From Pancytospora philotis (Eukaryota > Microsporidia): 64,000 bases of DNA. The stretch spans positions 1-64,000 of the forward strand of contig JALRLY010000272.1 of assembly GCA_023647555.1 (NCBI GenBank), read 5' to 3'. The notes under the pieces were generated by a model. It was not told where the DNA came from. It saw only the letters and a program-made list of their open reading frames with translations, and ran no database searches. The position numbers and the translations under genes were made by a program. This document shows, piece by piece, positions 47,704 to 56,053 of the stretch (position 1 is its first letter; each line of letters starts with the position of its first letter).

Positions 47704-49221
47704 ATGATTAAAGGACTATTATATAATGAAATGCAGCTTCCATACGTCCTAATGTTAGTAGTTAGTTACTTGCTACTGCTTCTGCTCGTTCGCGGTGCTA
47801 CCCCCATTACAGCGCATCCCGTGAAAAATGATGCAGCCAAACCACCCCGCCGCAAGCTCCGTGACTGGAACAAATCATACAGCATCGACGGTCTCAAAAC
47901 GCATGTGCTAGAGCCCATATGCAGATACTGTATGCACTACGTTGCTCCAGAAATACCCGCGGCAGACATCGACGCAAAGCTGCTGACCATGACAGTTCAG
48001 GACCGTGAGATCTGTGTGGTCACAGCGGTGCTTAATATCCATGATCGACTCACACTCCTTGGCCGGCTTTTAACCGACCTCGGATATGCACGCCAATTTC
48101 TCGTGGCTGAACTACTTTCGCTAAAATACGTAGCATCCCTCGAAGCCACTCTAAGAAAGCAAAGTTCTGATGCTTATGCATGCGCTCTCAGCCTCCTGCT
48201 TCGCTCCGACGAGATTCAGCATTTACTGCGACAGGCTAATGAGATGCTGATAGACCGAGTAGAATTTGTACTTTATAAGACTCTATCGAAGTACGTTAAA
48301 GCCACGCATGACAGAGATGATGCCTTCGACTACGCAATCTTTACGACGGCAAAATATTACACGCTTAAGCGAACGAATGATGATGAGTACAGAGACCTGC
48401 TAAAGTACTGGCTGGCCGACAACCCTGATTCCCTCTGCTGGATACCATTCATATGCGAGTACCTACGGATAGTACTAACGCCCAAATTTTTACCACAGCG
48501 CAAGCAAATCATTATCAAGAAGGATGTGGTCAAGTTCGTCGCCACCCAGGATGACAAAAGGTATTTAAAGCTTTTAAAGGCCTTTGAGAATGTCAACACT
48601 ATCAAGATATACGTTCAGAAATGTGTCAAGAAGCGGAGTAGGCATGGCGTCAATCCATTTTTTATTGCGAACTACTCTGAGTTTATCAGGGCTGCATCTG
48701 GAAGTGTGCATGATAATGCGTCCGCTCATTTTTGGGCAGAGTATTTGGAGGAACCATGCACCTTTATCAAGACAAAGAGCATCTGGAATGAGTATCCGTC
48801 TTTCTTTAACATGATTGGACATGTATGGCTGCGGAAGTTTTTCTACGCACTGGCGGATGATAAATTCGCGGCTGATCTTGACCAGAACACATCTATGCGC
48901 AAGTATATGAATATGCTAGATTTTGAGACTTTCTTTAAAGTTGCACAGGGTGTTTCGCCATATCATTACACAGATATGATAATCTTCATGCTCAGATATC
49001 TAGATGAAAATTCCAGAAAAGCTTATCTTTTTCGTGCCAAGGCTATAGAAGGCTCATACAACAATAGTTCAATCATCGGAATACGGTTACGACAAATTAT
49101 TTTGCGATTAGAGAAACTCAGCTGTCTAATGCATGACGAGAATGATGCTGAGCTGCAAACCCCAAGGTCACTTCAAGCACGAAGGCGGCCTAGAGGTCGT
49201 AAACGAGCATATTCAGATTAG
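47704..49221 (+). CDS. secreted or membrane-anchored family C protein C1
   Basis: 505 aa, function unknown. The start MIKGLLYN at 47704 is chosen because C2 and C3 begin about 25 residues before their hydrophobic segment; ATG 47731 is the alternative. Hydrophobic segment at about 10-28, ending LLVRGATP as in C2/C3 (LLARGASS, LLMRGSS). Landmarks: IDGLKTHVLEPICRYC near 60-75, LLTDLGYARQFLVAELLS near 120-137, NPFFIANY near 315 (SPHFVxxY in others), and MNMLDFETFFKV near 400. The tail RRRPRGRKRAYSD is strongly basic. A/T-richer than the housekeeping genes. Confidence 0.84.
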   Translation: MIKGLLYNEMQLPYVLMLVVSYLLLLLLVRGATPITAHPVKNDAAKPPRRKLRDWNKSYSIDGLKTHVLEPICRYCMHYVAPEIPAADIDAKLLTMTVQDREICVVTAVLNIHDRLTLLGRLLTDLGYARQFLVAELLSLKYVASLEATLRKQSSDAYACALSLLLRSDEIQHLLRQANEMLIDRVEFVLYKTLSKYVKATHDRDDAFDYAIFTTAKYYTLKRTNDDEYRDLLKYWLADNPDSLCWIPFICEYLRIVLTPKFLPQRKQIIIKKDVVKFVATQDDKRYLKLLKAFENVNTIKIYVQKCVKKRSRHGVNPFFIANYSEFIRAASGSVHDNASAHFWAEYLEEPCTFIKTKSIWNEYPSFFNMIGHVWLRKFFYALADDKFAADLDQNTSMRKYMNMLDFETFFKVAQGVSPYHYTDMIIFMLRYLDENSRKAYLFRAKAIEGSYNNSSIIGIRLRQIILRLEKLSCLMHDENDAELQTPRSLQARRRPRGRKRAYSD

Positions 49222-49798
49222 CGCATGCTAGACGATGCCTACGATCATGAAACGAGGCTGTTTATACATGGGCTATGATAATCAGTAGGATTAAAGCTAG
49301 TTAAATAAATAAGCATTCGTCAGCTTTTTGCAGTTTGGTGCATATTCGCTTACGCTTTCTAAAGTCAGTGTCGTTGATATAATCCACACATGTTACAATC
49401 TTCTACTCAGCAACCGCCACGGGATGAAGAGTTTGCGCAAAATATATCAGCACAAAGTGCATAAGGATGTGTGCAACCGCGACATTGCGATCTGGGTTGA
49501 TACCTGTATCAAGACCGACGTCAAGGTAGACCGCGACCGTCGGACATCTTCGTGCTTGACAGAAGGACTTCGCAGTCTTTGTCGTTCGAGGCCCATCGAA
49601 AAATCCTTGAGGAGGACGGCGATAGACGGCCGGAGGTAAACCCAAGGCTATGGTGAGCGGGCTTGGAAAGGGGCTGCTGGCATACGGGTGAGCTGCAAAC
49701 AGCAATTTAAAATTACTCTACAAATGAGTTGACTTCTTTTCAAAATTTTTATAGCTAAGGCGCACCAAAAATAATCTCTTTAAAAATTCATTCAACGG
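49222..49798. other. intergenic with possibly decayed coding sequence
   Basis: 49390-49656 shows protein-like stretches broken by stops (for example SDIFVLDRRTSQSLSFEAH at about 49540-49596), not assigned to a family. An AAAATTTTTATAG lies at 49743-49755. See findings. Confidence 0.3.
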
Positions 49799-50680
49799 TT
49801 AAGCATCATTAGTGAGTATATCCTCTGCTGAATTGATATTATCTATTATAGTGTTAACTTCTGTATCTGTTTTAAAAGCTAAATATGCTGTGATTATACT
49901 ATGCAAGCCATACACTTTGAAGTTCGCTCTAGCCTTGTTAACCTGCATATATTTGACCATTTCTGCTATTTTATCATAAGTGGGTGTGAGCTCTGGTTTA
50001 TTGTTTAAATCACTGTATCCAGCTTTGAGGATACCTCCGAACCTCCTTCGAACAGCTATCTTTCTTTCTGTACTGGGGTCTCTGCATGCACGAGGATCTC
50101 CGAATGCACTGGGATCTCTGAAAAGGTACACCAGAATATCGTAACTCCCTAAGCTTGCTTCCCCTCCGGCAAGGAACTCATCGGGAGCACGGTCGCACTC
50201 TGCCTTAATTTTCTCATCTAGGATTTTCAGAACACCATCGCGTATTTTATTTAACTGCGCTGCGTCATCTTCTGGCATCACCGTATAGTTGCGTATGATT
50301 TCCGCCAGCATAGCACACTTCGCCAGGCCCTTTTCTTCTGCAATAAAACTCAGTAAGCAATCACGAGGCTCGGGGCTTGATAAAATGTACCTTGATATGA
50401 GCTGAACCGCCTTTTTAGCTACTGCTTTGTTTCTGAATGAAGCAGCCTTTATTTTGGAGCGCTTGAAATCTTTTTCTCCCATAAATTTTTGAACGAAGCC
50501 ATTCAGTTCAAAAAGCAGATTGCGATCATATTCCGAGGGCAACGAAAATAGTCCGGGAAGTGGGCTGATATTATCCATTATCGGCAAGCTCTTCGCTTTT
50601 CGCGAACAGACCTCGTCCGCCGCCGCATCTGCCCATGCTGCAAAAACTGCAGCAATATTCCACATGGCCGCCGCAATCAT
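49799..50680 (-). CDS. short divergent family A protein A7
   Basis: 293 aa, function unknown. Signal-like start MIAAAMWNIAAVFAAWADA, behind CATAATTTTGCG and CACCC. Family A features in weakened form: LPSEYDRNLL near 50 (compare TEYDRDLL in protein E), a block LAKCAMLAEII near 125 corresponding to RLAECRMLSLIF, and APDEFL with YDILVYLFRD near 170-190 corresponding to SPxDFL with DxLxYxxLRC. It ends before the place where DPHFVRxYL would be expected, so the C-terminal third is missing. Far from the other A genes. Confidence 0.78.
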   Translation of the reverse strand: MIAAAMWNIAAVFAAWADAAADEVCSRKAKSLPIMDNISPLPGLFSLPSEYDRNLLFELNGFVQKFMGEKDFKRSKIKAASFRNKAVAKKAVQLISRYILSSPEPRDCLLSFIAEEKGLAKCAMLAEIIRNYTVMPEDDAAQLNKIRDGVLKILDEKIKAECDRAPDEFLAGGEASLGSYDILVYLFRDPSAFGDPRACRDPSTERKIAVRRRFGGILKAGYSDLNNKPELTPTYDKIAEMVKYMQVNKARANFKVYGLHSIITAYLAFKTDTEVNTIIDNINSAEDILTNDA

Positions 50681-51093
50681 CAGAAGGGTGAATCGGAACG
50701 CAAAATTATGACAAGCGCCTACGTTAGCCGACTAATCACACACAAAGGAGGTTTGTGTGATTAACCACTACTACTGCAAAGGAGGTCTTGTCTACGCATA
50801 CTGGTCTACCACGAAGAGCACCTTGTACTGCATAGCTTATGCCCAACGAGGTGCAGTGTGGGAACGTAACCAATTGCAATGCGCTTAATGCCCGTCTAAA
50901 CAGGTCTATAGGCCGCAGCATAAGCCTCATACAAAGAATAAACGCATCAACTACCCATCCTGCAGCGAAGCGGTAGAAGTGCGGGTTTCCAGCTCTTGGT
51001 TCAACGCATTCGTATGCCATAACACGGCTGGTAAACCAAGATAGGCATAATGCGACTAATTTATTGATCAAAGCCAACCGCTTCCGAAGCATT
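50681..51093. other. intergenic, no supported gene
   Basis: Includes the hairpin at 50734-50762. A 122-codon minus frame (50736-51104) overlaps the GPx 3' end and has no recognisable protein. Confidence 0.45.
50734..50762. repeat. inverted repeat with GGAGG loop
   Basis: AATCACACACAAA and TTTGTGTGATT pair except for a two-base bulge, around a GGAGG loop. Could form an RNA or DNA hairpin. Confidence 0.55.
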
Positions 51094-51651
51094 TCACAGC
51101 TCACTCGACTCCTCGAGCTCCGGCACGACGCGCCCGGCCGGCATGCTCACCTCGTCGGGCACGGACCCGATGCACGCGAGAATCTGCGCGTCGTCGTGCT
51201 TGAGCGCCTCGGTGGGGCCGTAGCGCTGCACCAGCTCGCCGTTCCGCCCGACGAGGAACACGGTAAAGTTCCATTTTATCGAGTTCGTCAGCCACCCGGT
51301 GAGGTTGTCTGTCAGGTACTTGTAGAGCGGATGGATGGACTGGCCCGAGACGTCGACCATCTCCATGAGGTCGAACCGGTCGTCGTACTGCTCGGCGAAC
51401 TTCTTGACCTCGCTGATGCTCGCGTACTCCTGGTTCATGAACTGCTTGCACGGGAAGAGAAGGATGCGGAGCCCCTTCTTGTGGTAGGTCGACAGAAGCG
51501 AGGCCAGCGCGGTGTACGCCTTGTGCGCGAGTCCGCAGCGGGATGCCACGTTGACGATGAGCAGCACCTTCCCCCTGTACTCCTCCATTTTCATGGGGCG
51601 CCCGCAGTAGTCTCTGACTCGGATGTCGTAGATGCTGTCGGGACGCTGCAT
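51094..51651 (-). CDS. glutathione peroxidase / thiol peroxidase
   Basis: 185 aa. Reduces peroxides with thiols. The peroxidatic Cys39 sits in VNVASRCG; the partners Gln70 (FPCKQF), Trp127 and Asn128 (IKWNF) are present, so the catalytic tetrad is complete. The usual FPCNQF is FPCKQF. The resolving cysteine expected after the EI-x-x-F stretch of thioredoxin-dependent members is Ala86 (KKFAEQ). It is a cysteine and not a selenocysteine enzyme. The C-terminal 20 residues are acidic and extra. The ATG follows AAAAAATTCCCT. Probably cytosolic: no signal seen. Confidence 0.9.
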   Translation of the reverse strand: MQRPDSIYDIRVRDYCGRPMKMEEYRGKVLLIVNVASRCGLAHKAYTALASLLSTYHKKGLRILLFPCKQFMNQEYASISEVKKFAEQYDDRFDLMEMVDVSGQSIHPLYKYLTDNLTGWLTNSIKWNFTVFLVGRNGELVQRYGPTEALKHDDAQILACIGSVPDEVSMPAGRVVPELEESSEL

Positions 51652-51907
51652 AGGGAATTTTTTCAGATCAATTAAATGGCTGCAGCGGCGGACTAGAATG
51701 TTGAAAGGCTGAGAAAGCGCATTGGATGGAGCGGGTGGTAATACTGGGCCAGCAGCTGGGTGCTAGGAGCAAATGGCCTGATCGAGCCTATCCAAACAGT
51801 AGCTACAATGATGATACACCGCAGCCTTAGATACCACACAGATCACTGATCAACTAACAAAACTGGATAGAAAAGATCCACCGTAGTTACAATAACTCTC
51901 AATAAAT
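51652..51907. other. intergenic, no gene seen
   Basis: Spacer between the GPx start and the SM protein end. Confidence 0.4.
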
Positions 51908-53410
51908 TTACTTGCTTGCCAACAGATCCTCTATAAACTCACCGGGCGTAAGCGTCTTGTTGCTGCCCACGAGTATCTCAATTCCCAGAGCCTCGCCCAG
52001 CGAGTACGCCAGCCGGGACTCCTCAGTGGTGATGCCGCCCTTGATGTAAGCCACGATCGTCCCCTTCGTGGCCTTCTTCTCGCTGCTCAGCATCCCGAGC
52101 TTCCGCAGCGAGCTGTGCCCCTCCCGCGCCGCGCCGATCCGCTGGAAAACGGGCTTGTGCGCGGCGTAGTCCGCGATGAGGTCGTGCAGGATCGGCTCGT
52201 ACCGACTCACATCGTACTTGTAGGTATCGGGCTCGGAGCGCCGGATGTGCCGGCTGCAGTCAAACTCGGCCATGATCTCCGCCGTTTTGAAGCCGTACAC
52301 CTCCAGCTGCTGCTGCTCGGAGCTCGTGAACGTGATCCCGCTGGCCTTCATCAGGAACAGTAGCCGCCGGCGGTCCTCCTGCGAGTAGCGCGACGTGCGC
52401 AGAATGTCGAAGAAGTAGTCGCAGCGCTTCTTGACCTTTTTGCCGCTGCTGTCGTGGTCGGTCGCGAGGATCTGCTCGGCCTCCACCAGATCCTTGTCGC
52501 GCTCGAGCCGCTTGATCGCCTTGTTCAGGAGCTCGCTGTACTTCACAATCGCATCCTTGATCTCTATGTTCGCCGGCGCCTCTACGACCATCTTGCTCAG
52601 CGCCAGCGTGTCCACCTTCTTCTTGTCGAGCAGCCGCTTGTTCTGGTTCAGCCGGTTTATGTGGCACTGCAGACACTCGTTGATCTCGGCCAGGTGTCTG
52701 TAGCGGATCTCATTGTACAGGCAGTCGCTCTCCTCCGCCTCGCCCATCTCAGCGAGCACCGACTTGAACGTGAAGAAGTGCATCAGCGGCGTGTAGACGT
52801 CCGTCCCGCGGTCCACCAGCAGAATGGCGACCTCGGGCGCAGAGAGCAGCGGCCCGCTCGAGTTGCTGTGGCTGTACATGCTATCGCTGCTGCTCGCCGA
52901 CTGCGCGGCGTCGGCGCTCCGCGCGATGGCGCCAGCGAGCTCCTCGGCCTCGCGCTGCATCGAAGGCAGGTAGTTCACGCTCGGCTTCTCGCGCATTGCG
53001 TGGGCGATGCAGACCAGCTCGCTGGGGGCGCACACAAACAGCCGCTCCTCCAGCGCGCGTATGCTGAGATGCACACGCGTGGCCTTGATCATCGGATCGA
53101 GCCCCACGGGATCAGTGATGCTGAGCACGCGCATGGCAGTGTACTTCTTCGCCTGGAACTCCCCGTTGATCACGCCAGAGATCTTCTTAGTGGCGCTGAC
53201 GAAGTAGATGGCGGGGAAGTCCCACTCGTCGCGCTCGACATCGATGAGGCTCGAGCTGATGATGTTGTGGCTCAGGAAGTCCGACTTGGTGAAGATCGGC
53301 TTGAGGATCGGGGCGGTGGTCTCGTCGTAGATCAGCACCGACCACTCCTTCTTGTACGCATCCAGCACGGTCTCTGCAATTTGTTTCCGCAGTAATTTTT
53401 GAACATCCAT
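51908..53410 (-). CDS. Sec1/Munc18 (SM) family vesicle-fusion protein, Sly1-like
   Basis: 500 aa. SM proteins clasp SNARE bundles and promote fusion. The N-terminus RKQIAETVLDAYKKEWSVLIYDETTAPIL matches the xLRxxQxxxLxxxLxxxxxWKVLIxDxxT pattern. VAILLVDRGTDVYTPLMHFFTF (near 195-215) is the LxDRxxDxxTPLxHxxTY hallmark. The C-terminal IVAYIKGGITTEESRLAY and ILVGSNKTLTPGEFIEDL correspond to FVxGGITxxExRxxY and the final GSTxxxxPxxFL strand. Usual length is 560-650, so it is reduced. Sly1 (ER-Golgi) seems nearest, but Sec1 or Vps45 are not excluded. Confidence 0.87.
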   Translation of the reverse strand: MDVQKLLRKQIAETVLDAYKKEWSVLIYDETTAPILKPIFTKSDFLSHNIISSSLIDVERDEWDFPAIYFVSATKKISGVINGEFQAKKYTAMRVLSITDPVGLDPMIKATRVHLSIRALEERLFVCAPSELVCIAHAMREKPSVNYLPSMQREAEELAGAIARSADAAQSASSSDSMYSHSNSSGPLLSAPEVAILLVDRGTDVYTPLMHFFTFKSVLAEMGEAEESDCLYNEIRYRHLAEINECLQCHINRLNQNKRLLDKKKVDTLALSKMVVEAPANIEIKDAIVKYSELLNKAIKRLERDKDLVEAEQILATDHDSSGKKVKKRCDYFFDILRTSRYSQEDRRRLLFLMKASGITFTSSEQQQLEVYGFKTAEIMAEFDCSRHIRRSEPDTYKYDVSRYEPILHDLIADYAAHKPVFQRIGAAREGHSSLRKLGMLSSEKKATKGTIVAYIKGGITTEESRLAYSLGEALGIEILVGSNKTLTPGEFIEDLLASK

Positions 53411-53734
53411 GGGCTCCCCGTGCGTATGTGTGATAGGTGGCGAGGCCGTTGCGTTCAGATGCTGCCAGAGCTACCTTAGTTGTGGCTGAACAATCTTTTT
53501 GGAAGCGTAAAGAGCCCAACCGTAATGTTTGAATCTAAAAGGCACATAAGAGCGTTTTGCTTGCTGAAGCATCGGTATGAAGCGCACGTGCAGCTTCAAG
53601 ACTAAACAGCACGACTCGGCCTGAAATGGTATTATGGTCCGAAGATACTTAAAATACGCAAGCAAGACTAGCGTAACTTTATAGTAGAAGCCACACTAAA
53701 ACCTGGGCACTGAGAAGGACTTTGTATCTCGAGG

Positions 53735-53779
53735 CCGCCTAGGGATTATCGCGGAGACCGCCTATGGATAATCGGAAAT
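53735..53779. repeat. imperfect direct repeat of about 22 bp
   Basis: CCGCCTAGGGATTATCGCGG and CCGCCTATGGATAATCGG follow each other directly. Confidence 0.55.
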
Positions 53780-53789
53780 GGCAGCCGCG

Positions 53790-53813
53790 TTTTAGCATGT
53801 CCACATGCTAAAA
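53790..53813. repeat. perfect 10-bp hairpin
   Basis: TTTTAGCATG and CATGCTAAAA flank the four-base loop TCCA. It lies about 60 bases downstream of the C2 stop in the transcription direction of C2, so it may be part of its 3' end. Confidence 0.6.
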
Positions 53814-53875
53814 AGGCGCTGTAAAGTGTGTAATGTATAAAAGAGATACTGAGAATATTCCCCGACCATATTTAT

Positions 53876-55528
53876 TTATGAATCATCTGCTATTTCAATT
53901 ACTTCCTGGCATTCTGCAGGCAGCTTTCGTTTACGGTTAATGGGCATAGCAATACGAGTGCTGGCACGCGCAGTGGTGCTCTGTGCTAGGTCGGCACTTC
54001 CACCCTCGATCTTTTTATTACCTTGGCGCTGACTCAATTCTTGCCTCATGTGATATTCGTTGTATTGCGTTTGTGCAGTTGTGTAAGTCAGCTTCCGTAT
54101 TATTTGGTTGCGTCGTTTTATGGACATACCATCAATGCTGCATTTCTCCCGCATCATCTCCTGCATACCGGAAAGGTAAACTTTCCTGGAGTCAGCACCT
54201 AGATATTCGAGCATGAAGTTGAGCATGGTGGTATGAATGTTGCTAGGAAATGATTTTAGTATTTTGAGGAATGTATTAAGATTGAGCATGTTCATGTACT
54301 TATCCATAATTTTATCTCGATTTAGCTGGGGCTTGCTGCCTTCCCGCAAAAGCACCCTGAAAAAATTACGTAGCCACACAGGCCCAATTTTATTGAAAAA
54401 GAGCCGATTCTCACTCCAGGCGTTCTCCATGCCATTGAAATATGCTGGGGTTTTCAGATATGCTGTCCAAAAACTGGTAATGGAAGGATCATCATATGGG
54501 CCTTTCCAATTCATTTTGGGGCAGCTAAGGTAGTTGAGAACAAAATGCGGGCTGATACTATGACCTTGGAGATTATTTACGTAGCTTATCACATGGGTTT
54601 TGATCGACCAAATGCCTTCAAATGCATCTAGAAGCTCCAGGTACACCTTGTCATCCTTACTAGCCACAAATGTGATCAGATTTTTTTTCAGCATGCTTTG
54701 CTTGCGCTCTGGTAGCACGTCAGGTAGCAGCAATACTCGGAGGTAGTCTTTGACAAATGGTATCCAACTGCGAGGATCTAAGTCGTAGTACAGCCAATAC
54801 TCTAATAAGTGTTTGTACTCAGTACTTGATATTCGCGAGAGCTTTTTTTCTCTGGCTAGTGTGAATATCGCATAGTCGAAGCTGAAGTGGTTAGGAGGTG
54901 CGGCGAGGGCGTATTGTATTAGTGTCTTTGTGAGTTCGCATGATATCTTGCTTTGTAGCACTGCATAAATCTGTTTTAGTTTGCGCCAATGCTCATTCGG
55001 GTGAAGCAGATGCTTGTGACAATTGGTAAAGGCGTATTCGCTAGTCTGCTTTATATTACTCTCGAGGAACTCTACGTATACCGGCGAAAACAGCTTAGCT
55101 AGGAGATAGTGTGCAGCATATCCAGACCTGGCCAAGAGCTGGTTAAGCAGCTCAATCGGATTCTGCGCTACGAGCACCGACGTTATTACGAAGATTTCTC
55201 GATTCCGGACTGCCATGGCTTGCAGCCGCACATCGATGCCATCGTCAACTTGTACTGAGTTGGTGAGTAGAATAACGTGTTTGCAAAGGAAATTGAGCAC
55301 GCGCGCCTCAAGAGCATTGATATTGAAGGATTCGAATGCTCCAAAGGTTATGTAGTCAGCTGATGTGAATAAGTCTATGCTAGAGATATGCTTATGCTCA
55401 GGTATAGAAGAGGCGCCACGTGCTAGCAGCAGCATTAGTACATGACTAATAGCGAGCATTAGGGTGTCAAAGAGTTTAAATTTATATGCCATCTTATTGA
55501 CTGATAGCCATACTTTATATAGTGTCAT
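53876..55528 (-). CDS. family C protein C2 with nuclear-signal-like and SIM-like tail
   Basis: 550 aa, function unknown. N-terminal hydrophobic segment at about 20-36 (LMLAISHVLMLLLARG) that may be a signal peptide or anchor. Landmarks: FGAFESFNINALEARVL near 60-75, LLARSGYAAHYLLAKLFSP near 125-143, SPHFVLNYLSCPKMNW near 325-340, WLRNFFRVLLREG near 385, and MNMLNLNTFLKIL near 410. The tail NRKRKLPAECQ, then VIEIADDS at the end, resembles a monopartite nuclear signal followed by a SUMO-interaction motif. The stop overlaps CATAAATAAAT. Closest paralog is C3. Confidence 0.87.
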   Translation of the reverse strand: MTLYKVWLSVNKMAYKFKLFDTLMLAISHVLMLLLARGASSIPEHKHISSIDLFTSADYITFGAFESFNINALEARVLNFLCKHVILLTNSVQVDDGIDVRLQAMAVRNREIFVITSVLVAQNPIELLNQLLARSGYAAHYLLAKLFSPVYVEFLESNIKQTSEYAFTNCHKHLLHPNEHWRKLKQIYAVLQSKISCELTKTLIQYALAAPPNHFSFDYAIFTLAREKKLSRISSTEYKHLLEYWLYYDLDPRSWIPFVKDYLRVLLLPDVLPERKQSMLKKNLITFVASKDDKVYLELLDAFEGIWSIKTHVISYVNNLQGHSISPHFVLNYLSCPKMNWKGPYDDPSITSFWTAYLKTPAYFNGMENAWSENRLFFNKIGPVWLRNFFRVLLREGSKPQLNRDKIMDKYMNMLNLNTFLKILKSFPSNIHTTMLNFMLEYLGADSRKVYLSGMQEMMREKCSIDGMSIKRRNQIIRKLTYTTAQTQYNEYHMRQELSQRQGNKKIEGGSADLAQSTTARASTRIAMPINRKRKLPAECQEVIEIADDS

Positions 55529-56053
55529 AATATCGAATATGACAGTTGACAGCGCATTTCAGTGGAGTTGTTGCGCCAATATATCGCAGCTTCTATTGGC
55601 ACGTCGGACTTCAGCCCTGAATTAGTCGCGGCTGTGAGGAGAACTATAGAATTCATCATTGAAGCAGCACAAAGATAGTCAAAAAGTCGACAGTGATACA
55701 TACAAAAGATCGTTTTATACAAAAATATAAATTGCCCCACCAGCTGATCGATGATTTACAAGTGCAGCATCAACATAATGCCGTACGCCATGCCCGGAAT
55801 AATGTTGTGATACGATATCACAAAAGTACTCATACTAACTAGATGCTTATATTAACGCTAAAGCCCGCATCCAACCCCGAAAGCTAAGAAATATTGTGTA
55901 GTATACGCCTCCTAATGCCCGCTAACGAATTTGTGTCGAGACTGCCAGCGAGTCGCCGAAAATTGCAGCGGTGTGTTAGTATGTGGAGTCGCCAAAACGC
56001 TGGCAAGTAAATAAAATATGAGGAAAAAGTCAAATTTCTGCTCCCAGCTATAT
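55529..56053. other. intergenic between C2 and C3
   Basis: No gene seen. The region just before the C2 start resembles that before C3 (AGTTGACAGCGC against AGTTAACAGCGC), a trace of the duplication. Confidence 0.5.

Larger units (their letters stand above)
53411..53875. other. intergenic with repeats
   Basis: No gene. Contains a 22-base imperfect direct repeat and a perfect hairpin (separate entries). Confidence 0.5.

Noticed and set aside
50736..51104. 122-codon minus frame downstream of GPx
   Set aside because: Overlaps the GPx end, no recognisable domain, no element at the start.
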